DNA from: Bacillus_BD sp050389805
GTDB lineage: Bacteria > Bacillota > Bacilli > Bacillales > Cytobacillaceae
Assembly (NCBI RefSeq): GCF_050389805.1
Contig: NZ_CP130945.1
Location: 4,712,001 to 4,776,000 of the forward strand
Direction: 5' to 3'
Length of the DNA stretch: 64,000 nucleotides
Both the position numbers and the translations under genes were made by a program. Below the pieces are notes generated by a model, which saw only the letters and a program-made list of their open reading frames with translations, was not told the DNA's origin and made no database searches. Numbering within the stretch: the stretch's first letter is position 1; the number at the start of each line of letters is the position of its first letter. Below, in pieces: positions 55,231 to 63,599 of this stretch.

Positions 55231-55278
55231 AGGGTAGATGAACAGGATCTAGTTCCTGCTTCCATCTATCCTTTTTTT
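55231..55278 (+). terminator. Terminator of the sigma/DUF4179 operon
   Basis: AGGGTAGATG with inner ACAGGA pairs with TCCTG...CATCTATCCT, then seven Ts. Confidence 0.85.
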
Positions 55279-55384
55279 CCATATGTAACCTCTTTGTTAC
55301 AAGCACTTGTTCAAGGGCAACATTCTAGAAAGCAACTACATTAAATCACACTCCTTTTATTTTGATAAAAATTCACCAATTTCA

Positions 55385-55436
55385 TTGACATCCTATAAAA
55401 ATCAGCATACTCTATATATGAACATATGCTCATATA
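55385..55436 (+). promoter_or_regulatory. czrA-czcD promoter with ArsR-type operator
   Basis: TTGACA at 55385-55390 and a likely -10 TACTCT at 55408-55413 (17-base spacer). The inverted repeat TATATGA (55415-55421) / TCATATA (55430-55436) follows at once. This spacing and the TGAACA half-site resemble known CzrA/SmtB operators, so zinc-relieved repression at this site is likely. Confidence 0.65.
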
Positions 55437-55469
55437 AACAATAATATAGGGAATAAAGGGGTAAAAAGA

Positions 55470-55802
55470 ATGAGTGAAGAGAAACAGGATGAGGTTTTTA
55501 ATGACGAAGCCAAGCACTTGGATGAAGAAACACTGTTTGTCGTGTCACAAACATTCAAGGCGTTGAGCGATCCAACTAGAATTCGCATTCTGAATTTATT
55601 ATGTACAGGGGAACATTCTGTCACTGATATAGCTGAAACACTCAATTTAAGCCAATCCAGTGTCTCCCATCAACTACGCTTTTTAAAAAATTTACGATTA
55701 GTCAAATATAGAAGATCTGGAACAACGATGTATTATTCGGAAGATGATGAGCACATTATGAATTTACTGAAACAGGCCATAGAGCATGCTGGACATCATT
55801 AA
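55470..55802 (+). CDS. czrA: ArsR/SmtB family metal-sensing repressor, CzrA-like
   Basis: 110 aa. Winged helix with FKALSDPTRIRILNLL and the recognition helix NLSQSSVSHQLRFLK. The C-terminal alpha-5 helix has Asp-x-His-x10-His-x2-His (D and H in DDEHIMN, then EHAGHH), exactly the zinc/cobalt site spacing of CzrA; the alpha-3N cysteine site of CadC is absent. It lies 17 bases before the zinc exporter gene and should repress both until zinc binds. Confidence 0.9.
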   Translation: MSEEKQDEVFNDEAKHLDEETLFVVSQTFKALSDPTRIRILNLLCTGEHSVTDIAETLNLSQSSVSHQLRFLKNLRLVKYRRSGTTMYYSEDDEHIMNLLKQAIEHAGHH

Positions 55803-55819
55803 TTCAAGGGGGACTTCCA

Positions 55820-56776
55820 ATGGGACATGATCATGGACATGACCATACACACGGTGCAAATAAAAAAACCTTAATGATTAGTTTTATCATTATAACAGGA
55901 TATATGATTATCGAGGCAATTGGTGGATTCATGACCAACAGCCTTGCGTTATTATCTGATGCAGGCCATATGTTGAGTGACTCCATATCACTTGGAATTG
56001 CCTTGTTAGCTTTTACGCTTGGGGAAAAAGCGGCGAACTATAGTAAAACGTACGGCTATAAACGCTTTGAAATATTAGCGGCTGTTCTAAACGGGATCAC
56101 GCTTGTACTCATTGCGATTTACATTTTTTATGAAGCGATTCAGCGTTTTCAACATCCACCTGAAGTGGCATCAACTGGAATGTTAATCATTGCTATTATT
56201 GGGCTAGTCGTCAATATTATTGTTGCATGGATTATGATGCGCGGCGGGGATGTCGAAGAGAACTTGAATATGCGCGGAGCTTACTTGCATGTAATGAGTG
56301 ATATGCTCGGTTCTATTGGTGCGATTATTGCGGCACTACTGATTATTTTCTTTGGGTGGGGCTGGGCTGATCCACTCGCAAGCGTAATTGTCGCGGCTCT
56401 TGTCTTACGAAGCGGGTACTATGTAACGAAATCCGGCCTTCATGTTTTGATGGAAGGAACCCCACAAAATGTGGATATGGACAAAGTCGTACAAACCATT
56501 CAAAGTACAGATGATATTTTAGGTGTTCACGACTTGCACGTTTGGTCGATTACAAGCGGGCTAAATGCCCTTTCCTGCCATGTGGTGGTAAATGATCATA
56601 TGACTATCGCTGAAAGTGAAAAATTACTTCATCAAATCGAGCATGATCTAGAACACCAAAACATTCACCATATGACGATTCAACTAGAAACATCGGCACA
56701 TCTGCACGACAATTCCATTTTGTGTAAAGCCGAAGCTGATTCATCCGGACACCACCACCATCACCATCATCACTGA
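55820..56776 (+). CDS. czcD: Cation diffusion facilitator, zinc exporter CzcD-like
   Basis: 318 aa with six membrane helices and a cytoplasmic C-terminal domain. The transport site HD-HD residues are in SDAGHMLSDS (helix 2) and LHVMSDMLGS (helix 5). An N-terminal HDHGHDHTH stretch and a C-terminal run of eight histidines probably bind zinc. It exchanges Zn2+ (possibly Co2+, Cd2+) for protons. Co-transcribed with czrA; GGGGGAC precedes the ATG. Confidence 0.92.
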   Translation: MGHDHGHDHTHGANKKTLMISFIIITGYMIIEAIGGFMTNSLALLSDAGHMLSDSISLGIALLAFTLGEKAANYSKTYGYKRFEILAAVLNGITLVLIAIYIFYEAIQRFQHPPEVASTGMLIIAIIGLVVNIIVAWIMMRGGDVEENLNMRGAYLHVMSDMLGSIGAIIAALLIIFFGWGWADPLASVIVAALVLRSGYYVTKSGLHVLMEGTPQNVDMDKVVQTIQSTDDILGVHDLHVWSITSGLNALSCHVVVNDHMTIAESEKLLHQIEHDLEHQNIHHMTIQLETSAHLHDNSILCKAEADSSGHHHHHHHH

Positions 56777-56783
56777 GTTAGAG

Positions 56784-56812
56784 TGAGTCAGGGGTCTGTC
56801 CACCTGACCCAA
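56784..56812. repeat. Degenerate TGAGTC-family palindrome
   Basis: TGAGTCAGGGGTCTGTCCAC followed by CTGACCCA; the arms still pair in part. It lies 8 bases after the czcD stop. Confidence 0.5.
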
Positions 56813-56836
56813 GCAATACGTTGACTTCATATACTG

Positions 56837-56872
56837 AAAACAGACAGAGGGGAGATATCTCTGTCTGTTTTT
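56837..56872. terminator. Terminator after czcD
   Basis: AAAACAGACAGAG pairs with CTCTGTCTGTTTTT around a 10-base loop. Ends the czrA-czcD transcript. The TetR gene converges from the other side, 86 bases away. Confidence 0.85.
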
Positions 56873-56958
56873 AATTCTCTCCTACCTCTAATCAAACGTT
56901 TGTTTAAAGAAAAAAGAACCAGGATATACACAAACGGAACATTTCCTGGTTCTCACTA

Positions 56959-57531
56959 TTAGATTTTAAAACCCAAATTCGTGCCAGACATAATATAAGG
57001 AATAGCCGATTTGATAAACTCTTCCTGCGGTACCTCCATCCCCTGTCTTCTCCACTCAACAGAAGCTCCATAAATGCCCCAGCTTAAGATGACCGCCAGC
57101 GTTTTTAGAGCCTCATCCTTTTCAGAGCCATTTTGCTTTAAGAGCATTTTATAATAAATAACTTCGAGCTGCTCCCTAATTATCCGCCCAATGGTATCTT
57201 CGTATCCTCTATGACAACGATTGGATAAGGACTGTTGAAAATCCGTGATCGCTGTAAAAATATGAATGAAGGCTTCTTCATCTAGATGACGATTTTGATA
57301 AAAGTCACCATTCAAATTAACGAGTAACACTTCTGACAAAACCTTCTCCAACAAGTCGTAAATATCTTCAAAATGGTAATAAAAAGTCGCACGATTAATC
57401 ATCGCCTCTGTAGTTATATCCTTAACTGTAATATCCTTGAATTCCTTTTTACTCGATAATTCGATGAAGGAATCCATGATTAATTTACGAGTACGTTGAA
57501 TTCGGGGATCTGTTTTCGTTTCCGTCACCAT
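56959..57531 (-). CDS. TetR family transcriptional regulator
   Basis: 190 aa. N-terminal helix-turn-helix FKDITVKDITTEAMINRATFYYHF (shown by its TVKDIT...NRATFYYHF features, about 35-58), then an all-helical ligand domain ending in the TetR_C_7-like pattern. Divergent from the flavin reductase/DsbA genes, which it probably represses. Start is ambiguous among GTG 57537, ATG 57534, ATG 57531 and GTG 57528; 57531 gives a 6-base spacing to GGAGG. A TTCTTAA...TTAAGAA inverted repeat in the shared intergenic region (about 57613-57643) is a possible operator. Confidence 0.85.
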   Translation of the reverse strand: MVTETKTDPRIQRTRKLIMDSFIELSSKKEFKDITVKDITTEAMINRATFYYHFEDIYDLLEKVLSEVLLVNLNGDFYQNRHLDEEAFIHIFTAITDFQQSLSNRCHRGYEDTIGRIIREQLEVIYYKMLLKQNGSEKDEALKTLAVILSWGIYGASVEWRRQGMEVPQEEFIKSAIPYIMSGTNLGFKI

Positions 57532-57686
57532 CATCACCCTCCTACTTTTTCAACAATTTTTGAATTATGTCGGATATCCAACACATCCAAGAAAGTATCG
57601 GTGTTCTTAACATTAATTATTGACTAAACTAGCATTAAGAAGCAAACATAACACATCAAACTTTCAAAATAAGAGGAGGAATTTAC

Positions 57687-58268
57687 ATGGTTAAAATCGG
57701 AATTATCACAGGGAGTACGAGAGATTCTAGAGTTAATACACAGGTTGCAGAATGGGTAAAATCGATCGCCGACGAAAGAACAGATGCCACATTTGAGCTA
57801 GTTGATATTAAAGACTATCACCTTCCAAGATACAACGAGTCGATTCCAGCAATTATGTCAAAAGACTATCAAACGCCAGAAGCGAAACCTTGGTCTGAAA
57901 AAATCGATTCTCTAGATGGATTTGTGTTTGTGCTAGCTGAATACAACAAAGGAATTACATCTGGCCTTAAAGATGCCATCGATTACTTGTATCAAGAATG
58001 GAACAACAAAGCAGCGGGTATCGTTAGCTACGGTTCAACACTTGGCGTTTCAGCAGCAAACGAATTACGTCTTATCTTATCCGTACCAAAGGTAGCAACC
58101 GTTGGCACACAAGTAGGCATGAACCTATTTACTGATTTTGAGGATATGAGTAAATTCAATCCAGCTCCATTCCATAAAGACACGTTAAATACATTATTCG
58201 ATGAGGTCATCGCATGGTCGACCGCTTTAAAAACAATCCGTACAGAAAAGAGTGAGGAATTAGTATGA
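57687..58268 (+). CDS. NADPH-dependent FMN reductase family protein
   Basis: 193 aa flavodoxin-like protein. FMN phosphate loop GSTRDSRVN (9-17), LPRYNES, the FAEYN-type motif VLAEYNKGITSGLKDAIDY (about 88-106), and SYGSTLGVSAANELR. Reduces quinones, azo compounds or flavins with NADPH. GGAGGAA precedes the ATG. It overlaps the SpxH-like gene by 4 bases and is divergent from a TetR gene, which suggests an electrophile or quinone response. Confidence 0.88.
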   Translation: MVKIGIITGSTRDSRVNTQVAEWVKSIADERTDATFELVDIKDYHLPRYNESIPAIMSKDYQTPEAKPWSEKIDSLDGFVFVLAEYNKGITSGLKDAIDYLYQEWNNKAAGIVSYGSTLGVSAANELRLILSVPKVATVGTQVGMNLFTDFEDMSKFNPAPFHKDTLNTLFDEVIAWSTALKTIRTEKSEELV

Positions 58269-59188
58269 CAAACAATAACATGATGTGTGATTTAGAAACA
58301 GGTGTATGTGGAGTGGCTGGTGAAGAAGAAATGGAAATGATCGATTTCAGCCAACCTACTAAAAAAATAAATTTATATTATGTAACGGATCCCATTTGCT
58401 CCCATTGCTGGGCAATCGAACCTACCCTTCGTCGTTTTATGAAGCAGTATGGACACTATTTCAACGTCAAAACGGTCATGGGTGGCTTATTAGAAAAATG
58501 GCATGGCGGTCCTATCGATCCTGCGAACGGCATTTATGGACCTGCTGATGTTGCCGGTCACTGGAGAGAAGTCGGTGAACATTCTCGTATGCCGATTGAT
58601 GGTTCACTTATGGTTGACAATCCTGTTCAGTCCTCTTTCCCACCATCTCGCGTGTTTAAAATTATTCAACAGCATCACGGTGAGGAAAAGGCATTCCAAT
58701 ACTTACGTCGTGCAAGAGAAGAGCTATTTGCTTTCAATCAAAACATTGGTGAAGCATCGGTCCTAATCGAAATCGTGAATGGAATGGGATTAGATGGAGA
58801 AGGAATTGTAAAAGAAGCCGACGAACAAACTGGGCACGACTTATTACATGAAGACTTCGCCTTAACGAGAAATCTAGGTGCTAGAGGCTTCCCTACGATT
58901 ATCATGGTAAATGAAGAAAATAAAGGGGTTAAAATCGTAGGCGGTCGTCCTTTCGAATATTATGTTTCTGGATTGACGCAAGTTCTCGGCGAAGAGCCTA
59001 ATCCAACAAAACAACCAGCTCTATCCGCTTTACTTGAAGAGGAAAAACTCCTTTTCTCAAAAGAAATTGAAGTGATGTATGATGTTGAAAAATCGGAGTT
59101 AAACGGTTTTATGGAAAGAGAACTTCCATCCGATCGTTATCAGAAAAAAGAAATTCTAGGAGAATCTTATTTTACGATTACAGAATAA
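58265..59188 (+). CDS. DsbA-family thioredoxin-fold protein, SpxH/YjbH-like
   Basis: 307 aa. Contains YYVTDPICSHCWAIEPTLRR with C45-x2-C48, and the cis-proline GARGFPTII, as in DsbA/FrnE and the ClpXP adaptor SpxH (YjbH), whose motif is DPLCPECWALEP. Two further cysteines are at 8 and 15. SpxH targets the redox regulator Spx for degradation. Coupled by a 4-base overlap to a flavin reductase, so a thiol/quinone stress role is likely; whether it is the true adaptor or a paralogue is open. Confidence 0.82.
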   Translation: MTNNNMMCDLETGVCGVAGEEEMEMIDFSQPTKKINLYYVTDPICSHCWAIEPTLRRFMKQYGHYFNVKTVMGGLLEKWHGGPIDPANGIYGPADVAGHWREVGEHSRMPIDGSLMVDNPVQSSFPPSRVFKIIQQHHGEEKAFQYLRRAREELFAFNQNIGEASVLIEIVNGMGLDGEGIVKEADEQTGHDLLHEDFALTRNLGARGFPTIIMVNEENKGVKIVGGRPFEYYVSGLTQVLGEEPNPTKQPALSALLEEEKLLFSKEIEVMYDVEKSELNGFMERELPSDRYQKKEILGESYFTITE

Positions 59189-59201
59189 CGATTACGGTAA
59201 T

Positions 59202-59245
59202 AAATTCAGGTGGAGCTTCCAATTTTGGAAGCTCCACTTGAATTT
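59202..59245. terminator. Bidirectional terminator
   Basis: AAATTCAGGTGGAGCTTCC pairs with GGAAGCTCCACTTGAATTT around AATTTT. It lies between convergent genes and includes the last bases of the XRE gene stop. Confidence 0.85.
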
Positions 59246-59912
59246 ATTTATTTATAGTAGATATGTCAAAAGGAATCAAATGATTTGATTTGTCTCCATC
59301 CCATTTCAAGGTAATCTCTTCATTTGCGACATTTTCATCAAGTAGAACAGACTGGTCAGCCTTAACAAATCGATGAGTATCAAAAATATGAAAAATACTA
59401 AAACTCCAATTTATTTGTAATGATAGATTCCCATTTTCATTTGAAACTAACAGATCGTCTCCAATTGGTTTAAAGAATACGTTATTCGATTTTACAGTTA
59501 AATCAATGGTTGTATTCCAATCTCTGTTTGGATCCTCCCCGTTATAACTTAAATCACGTTGCAGTTTAACATGACTAATCTCCAAACTTTCCGGATTTGC
59601 CTTAAATGGTGTTGCACTTACCACTGTATTGACTAACAATACGAGCAATATCGTTACTAGTACTACCAACATTCGCTTCTGCTTGATTCCAAAATTTAAT
59701 TTCCGCACCATTTTTTCATCCTCTCTTAACAGAAAATCTAACGAAACATTAAAACGATCACAAATTTCAATGACCATTTCTAAATCAGGATAACTCCTTC
59801 CCGTTTCCCAACTTGAAATGGTTGATCTTGACACCTGCAATTCTTCAGCTAATTGTTCTTGGGTTAAATGATTTTCCGCCCTTAGCTTTTTCATTTTTTC
59901 AGATAAATTCAT
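59244..59912 (-). CDS. XRE-family regulator with membrane-anchored C-terminal domain
   Basis: 222 aa. N-terminal Cro/CI HTH (LTQEQLAEELQVSRSTISSWE, about 17-37), a membrane helix (about 78-98) and a C-terminal domain of 120 residues of unknown fold, probably outside the cell. This layout suggests a one-component membrane sensor. GGGGACA precedes the ATG. Two adjacent palindromes upstream (59994-60028) may be its operator. Confidence 0.82.
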   Translation of the reverse strand: MNLSEKMKKLRAENHLTQEQLAEELQVSRSTISSWETGRSYPDLEMVIEICDRFNVSLDFLLREDEKMVRKLNFGIKQKRMLVVLVTILLVLLVNTVVSATPFKANPESLEISHVKLQRDLSYNGEDPNRDWNTTIDLTVKSNNVFFKPIGDDLLVSNENGNLSLQINWSFSIFHIFDTHRFVKADQSVLLDENVANEEITLKWDGDKSNHLIPFDISTINK

Positions 59913-59993
59913 TCCTTTGTCCCCTTTCTAAAATCAGGATAGGTAAGATTCGCTGTAATGACTAGATAAGCTTTTTCACATCTCTATTTTCCA

Positions 59994-60028
59994 ATGACAA
60001 GAATCTTGTCATCGTTGATATATCAACG
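59994..60028. promoter_or_regulatory. Two abutting palindromes, candidate operator
   Basis: ATGACAAGAATCTTGTCAT (59994-60012, symmetric around its centre base) directly followed by the perfect 16-bp palindrome CGTTGATATATCAACG (60013-60028). They lie 80-115 bases before the XRE regulator gene on the minus strand. The rest of the 59913-60392 gap shows no gene. Confidence 0.6.
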
Positions 60029-60313
60029 TTTTCTACCCTTTATGAAATAAATCAATATAACTATATTTTAATATTCTTTCTCATTAATAGAGAGAATCGA
60101 GTAACATTTCTATTGACTTCTGATGCGATTTAGAGGATTTTTGTATCGGTTCTCCCATAGAAAAGATCATCGTTGAAGACACCCAATGTATTTAGTAGAT
60201 CAATCACTATTTATTGACGATTATGAAACATAAAAACTACCAAGATATAAAAGAGCAATATTTTAAGGTTAGAACATTCATTGGAATGCATTTTTCTATT
60301 CTTCAATAAAAAT

Positions 60314-60337
60314 AACCATACTTCCTTCTTGAAGTAT
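60314..60337 (-). terminator. Terminator of the VOC gene
   Basis: CCATACTTC pairs with GAAGTATGG around six bases, followed on the minus strand by TTATTTTTATTG, 55 bases after the VOC stop. Confidence 0.65.
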
Positions 60338-60392
60338 GGCACAAGATACTATTATTGCATTTTTACTGTTTCTTTCTTAGACAAACACAATG

Positions 60393-60830
60393 TTACTCTT
60401 CCTTTTTTTCCTCAAACATCTTTAGTCGTTCCTCATGACTTACAACTTTATGTATTTGATGCAGCATCCAAATATAACCGAATGGATCCATGAAGATAGC
60501 GTTCGATACACCGTAGTTACCCAGCTCCGTCACCGGTTGCACCTCTGTACACCCTAATTCCATAGCCTTCTCGTAGGTCTTCTTAATGTCTGGGACCGCT
60601 ATATTCATCCAACTGGTTTTCGGATTTTCAGGAGTTGGGGCGATTAATTGAAATTCTGGATTTTCATCTAACATATGAAAACGGACTCCGTACAGAGTAA
60701 AAACCGCCTCATTTTGACCACGAGGAAAGTTTGACACTTCCACACGTTCAATCTCAAATATCTTTTCGTATAATTCCAAAGCTTGTAAGCTATCTTTTAC
60801 AACAAAATCAAATTCGACTCCAACGATCAT
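60393..60830 (-). CDS. VOC family protein, PhnB/YdhR-like
   Basis: 145 aa. Two VOC half-modules: FVVKDSLQALELYEKIFEIERV near the start and VPDIKKTYEKAMELGCTEVQ plus FMDPFGYIWMLHQIH near the end (each shown in part). The DPFGxxWxLxxxH pattern is typical of PhnB-type proteins. Ligand unknown. GGAGTG lies 10-11 bases before the ATG. Monocistronic. Confidence 0.82.
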   Translation of the reverse strand: MIVGVEFDFVVKDSLQALELYEKIFEIERVEVSNFPRGQNEAVFTLYGVRFHMLDENPEFQLIAPTPENPKTSWMNIAVPDIKKTYEKAMELGCTEVQPVTELGNYGVSNAIFMDPFGYIWMLHQIHKVVSHEERLKMFEEKKEE

Positions 60831-60946
60831 CGTGAATACACACTCCTTTTCATTCTAACCCTTACCATTTTCCCCTTTTCCCCCATTAAAGTATACCAGA
60901 TTCACCATTCATCACATGGAAATATGTTTTCTGCCCTTTAATAGAG

Positions 60947-61396
60947 TCATTCAGTCAAATCTAATTCATAATGAAAAAATTGAGTATCTCTTTTGTATCC
61001 ATTTTTCTCATATAATCTTTGAGCCGTATCATTATCTGGTGCTGTACTGAGGCTAAGGCTTTTTGCACCTGTTTCCTCCATTGCGTATTCTTTTGCTTTT
61101 TGTAGGAGCATTTGGCCTACTCCTTTGTTTCTTGCTTCCTCATCCACATACAAATCATTTAAAATCCATGCACGCTTCATAGATATGGATGAAAAGGTTG
61201 GATAAAGTTGTGTAAAGCCGACGTAGTTTTGTCTGTCTTTCACGACAAAGATAACCGACTCTTTCCTTTCTATACGTTCTTTTATGTAAGACTTTGCACC
61301 TTCTAAATCAGATTCTTGTTGATAAAACATCCGATACGAATTAAATAGATTTGATACTCCTTCTAAATCCTCAATTGTAGCTTGAACTATTTTCAT
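60947..61396 (-). CDS. GNAT family N-acetyltransferase
   Basis: 149 aa. The acetyl-CoA loop is NKGVGQMLLQKAKEYA (R/Q-x-x-G-x-G/A pattern, about 97-112), preceded by LNDLYVDEEARN and followed by LSTAPDNDTAQRLYEKNGY, which marks amino-group acetyltransferases of this shape. The substrate is unknown. ATG 61396 follows GGGAGAG; an earlier start at 61408 is less well placed. Confidence 0.88.
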   Translation of the reverse strand: MKIVQATIEDLEGVSNLFNSYRMFYQQESDLEGAKSYIKERIERKESVIFVVKDRQNYVGFTQLYPTFSSISMKRAWILNDLYVDEEARNKGVGQMLLQKAKEYAMEETGAKSLSLSTAPDNDTAQRLYEKNGYKRDTQFFHYELDLTE

Positions 61397-61543
61397 TGTC
61401 TCTCCCACCCCATAGACCTATATTTATAAAATCATTTTACACGAAATTCCTTATTTCGGTTAACACTTGCGAACTACAATTGATTGGATGTTGAATAAAA
61501 TGAATATAAGTACGACAACTTTTCACAAGCTTTTAACACCTCA

Positions 61544-62020
61544 TCATGGTTTTTGCATGACTTTTGCAACACCTAACGCAAAATGATTCCATAAAATATT
61601 TTCAATTATCTCCACTTGTGTTTCTTCACAATCTATAATAAGGATGACTTCTGAATGTTTACCTTTTAATACTCGTTTTCTTTTCTTTATCACTAATTCC
61701 GTAAAAAGTCTAATAGTGAATCCCACAACAAACCCAATTGCCGCACCGATGAGTCCCCAGTAAATAGGCCCCCAGGCTAATTCAAAACCGATACTTGCAC
61801 CAATAACAGAAAAAGCGGTGGCAAGTGCCACCCCTATATCAATGAGTGAAGTCCCGTCTGAGCGATGAAGGGTATCGAACACTTTTCTTTCATCTGTTCG
61901 ATTATCTAAGGGAACGGCAAATATATGATCTTTTTTTATCCTTTTCTTCTCAAGTGTCGAAATAGCCATTTCTAAATGGATATTGCTCTCAAACGTTGAA
62001 AATATTTGCACATTCATCAT
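61544..62020 (-). CDS. Membrane protein, unknown, coupled to the TM2-like gene
   Basis: 158 aa. A soluble start resembling a ferredoxin-like fold (residues 1-40, VQIFSTFESNIHLEMAISTL), two membrane helices rich in Gly/Ala (about 60-110), and a soluble end (SEVILIIDCEETQVEIIENI). The two soluble parts may pair. It overlaps the upstream gene by 4 bases, so the two products probably work together. No family recognised. Confidence 0.65.
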   Translation of the reverse strand: MMNVQIFSTFESNIHLEMAISTLEKKRIKKDHIFAVPLDNRTDERKVFDTLHRSDGTSLIDIGVALATAFSVIGASIGFELAWGPIYWGLIGAAIGFVVGFTIRLFTELVIKKRKRVLKGKHSEVILIIDCEETQVEIIENILWNHFALGVAKVMQKP

Positions 62021-62805
62021 TTTACTTTTTGTCCTTTTCGAATTTTAAAATGTTTCGCTTGATAATTTTCAATTAAATAGCTTCTTTGTTCCTTTTCGTA
62101 AAGTTTATTATTTTCAACTGTATTAATATAAGAATCATAGATCGCAAAACCATACTGAGAAGGGAGAAATAACAGCCACTCTGGTTTTATTACGGACGTA
62201 GCTTCTTTCACTTTTCCTAAGAACAATAAATGAACAGCTTCTTGAACATGGGAAAAGTAATAAAAAATGACTAAGCCAATGATAAGAAATACTGCTGTTA
62301 TGATCCTATGAATGTAGAGTTGACCAAGACCTGGTATAAAGAATGACCACATGACGGACACAGCAGGATTTCTTTTATCTAAATAATTGACCTCCAAGGA
62401 CCCTAAAGTAAATGAATTAAAACGATGGTTTTCGTGATCAGCCAAAAGATAAACCTTATTCATGTCTATCGTTGTTCGATAGCTATCCCATATCGCAAAA
62501 AGATAAACAGGGATATACATGAGAAGCCATCTCGTGTCCAAGATCTCTTTAGCTAAGTCGATATTCCCTTGAAAGGAGTAAATCATCGCAAGATTCACAT
62601 GAGCCTTCACATTTACAAATACTTCCCAAATAAATAAAGCATAGCCTCGAAGGTATTTTGATAAAAGCAAATGACCGAAACCGGGAAATGCTGCTGACCA
62701 CCATGCAATGATATAAGGATTCCGTAAATGAAGTTGTGTCGTTCCGAGAGAACTAACATGAGCGATGTACCTTCTTGCCGTATTATTATTCGTGTAGTTA
62801 TCCAT
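62017..62805 (-). CDS. Membrane protein with two TM2-like repeats
   Basis: 262 aa. Two homologous halves: residues about 28-130 (NPYIIAWWSAAFPGFGHLLL ... YLFAIWDSYRTTIDMNKVY) and about 146-245 (NPAVSVMWSFFIPGLGQLYI ... YGFAIYDSYINTVENNKLY). Each has a PGxGxLxx membrane hairpin like TM2 domains, then a helix and a DSY motif. The function is unknown. GGTGGAT precedes the ATG. It is translationally coupled to the 158-aa gene. Confidence 0.7.
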   Translation of the reverse strand: MDNYTNNNTARRYIAHVSSLGTTQLHLRNPYIIAWWSAAFPGFGHLLLSKYLRGYALFIWEVFVNVKAHVNLAMIYSFQGNIDLAKEILDTRWLLMYIPVYLFAIWDSYRTTIDMNKVYLLADHENHRFNSFTLGSLEVNYLDKRNPAVSVMWSFFIPGLGQLYIHRIITAVFLIIGLVIFYYFSHVQEAVHLLFLGKVKEATSVIKPEWLLFLPSQYGFAIYDSYINTVENNKLYEKEQRSYLIENYQAKHFKIRKGQKVK

Positions 62806-62922
62806 CTAATCCACCTTTAGGAATATCATTTATCATATATTCCCAAAAGTGGGTGCTATTTATTCTCACCCCATCTATTAAGGAGATGAAAGTTGTTTAA
62901 TAACATTCGCATCAAATGTAAT

Positions 62923-62957
62923 ATATATATTGAAATATGCAATATATATGTTACAAT
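62923..62957 (+). promoter_or_regulatory. XRE operon promoter with overlapping palindrome
   Basis: Perfect inverted repeat ATATATATTG (62923-62932) / CAATATATAT (62940-62949). A promoter TTGAAA (62930-62935), 16-base spacer, TACAAT (62952-62957) overlaps it, so a protein bound at the palindrome would block transcription. Autorepression by the adjacent XRE protein is likely. Confidence 0.6.
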
Positions 62958-62982
62958 CTGTTTAAGGAGGGGATCCTAGTAG

Positions 62983-63180
62983 GTGGATAATAAAGTAAAG
63001 CTAGCTCGTGTTCAAGCGGATTTAACTCAGCAACAGTTAGCGGATCAAGTCGGGATCACCCGACAAACCATTAGTTTAATAGAAAAAGGAAAATACAATC
63101 CGTCTTTAAAATTATGTCTTGAAATCTGTTATGCCGTGAATAAAACATTAGATGAATTATTTTGGAAGGAAAAGGAGTGA
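62983..63180 (+). CDS. Small XRE-family regulator
   Basis: 65 aa, a single HTH (LTQQQLADQVGITRQTISLIEKGKYNPSLKL, about 14-44, shown by its QQQLAD and TRQTISLIEKG features), of the YvaO/YozG-like type. GTG start at 62983 behind AGGAGGGG. The next gene begins 5 bases after its stop, the usual pairing of a tiny regulator with a membrane protein. Confidence 0.85.
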   Translation: MDNKVKLARVQADLTQQQLADQVGITRQTISLIEKGKYNPSLKLCLEICYAVNKTLDELFWKEKE

Positions 63181-63185
63181 GAAAG

Positions 63186-63599
63186 GTGAAAAAGATTAAG
63201 GACGAGCGTTTAGTTCTGAAAAATTTACAAAACCTTCGAATTGCCTATGTGGTTCAAACCCTTGGAATTCTCGGGATCTTAGGTTATGACCTTGTAACAA
63301 AGGGAATGGATGGTATGATGCAAAACCCGCTATGGTTTGTATTTATCGCCACCACGGTTATCTCTTCCTTTCTATCCATGAGCATCAGTGTTGATCATGA
63401 ACCGAGTGGAAAATCTCCCAAAAAGGGATTGGTAATTTCCTTTGTTGTCACTGCTCTTATTTCTATTGTTGTTGGATTTCTTGTTTCCATGACGGATGGA
63501 TTTGGTCTAGTGAATGGAATCATGATTGGTGGAATCTTATTTCTATGCTTTCTAGCTCCTGCTCTTTACATCTACTTTTTACGAACCAAGCGGCAATGA
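63186..63599 (+). CDS. Membrane protein partner of small XRE regulator
   Basis: 137 aa with four membrane helices (about 18-36, 47-64, 79-100, 105-128). GTG start at 63186 is chosen because AAGGAG lies 8 bases upstream. Size and context match the DUF-type membrane proteins that pair with small XRE regulators in Bacillaceae; function unknown. Its TGA stop lies inside the palindrome at 63597. Confidence 0.72.
   Translation: MKKIKDERLVLKNLQNLRIAYVVQTLGILGILGYDLVTKGMDGMMQNPLWFVFIATTVISSFLSMSISVDHEPSGKSPKKGLVISFVVTALISIVVGFLVSMTDGFGLVNGIMIGGILFLCFLAPALYIYFLRTKRQ

Noticed and set aside
56750..56776. Run of eight histidines at the CzcD C-terminus looking like an affinity tag
   Set aside because: The N-terminus also carries a natural His/Asp run, and the flanking DNA is native intergenic sequence; histidine-rich ends are common in CDF transporters.
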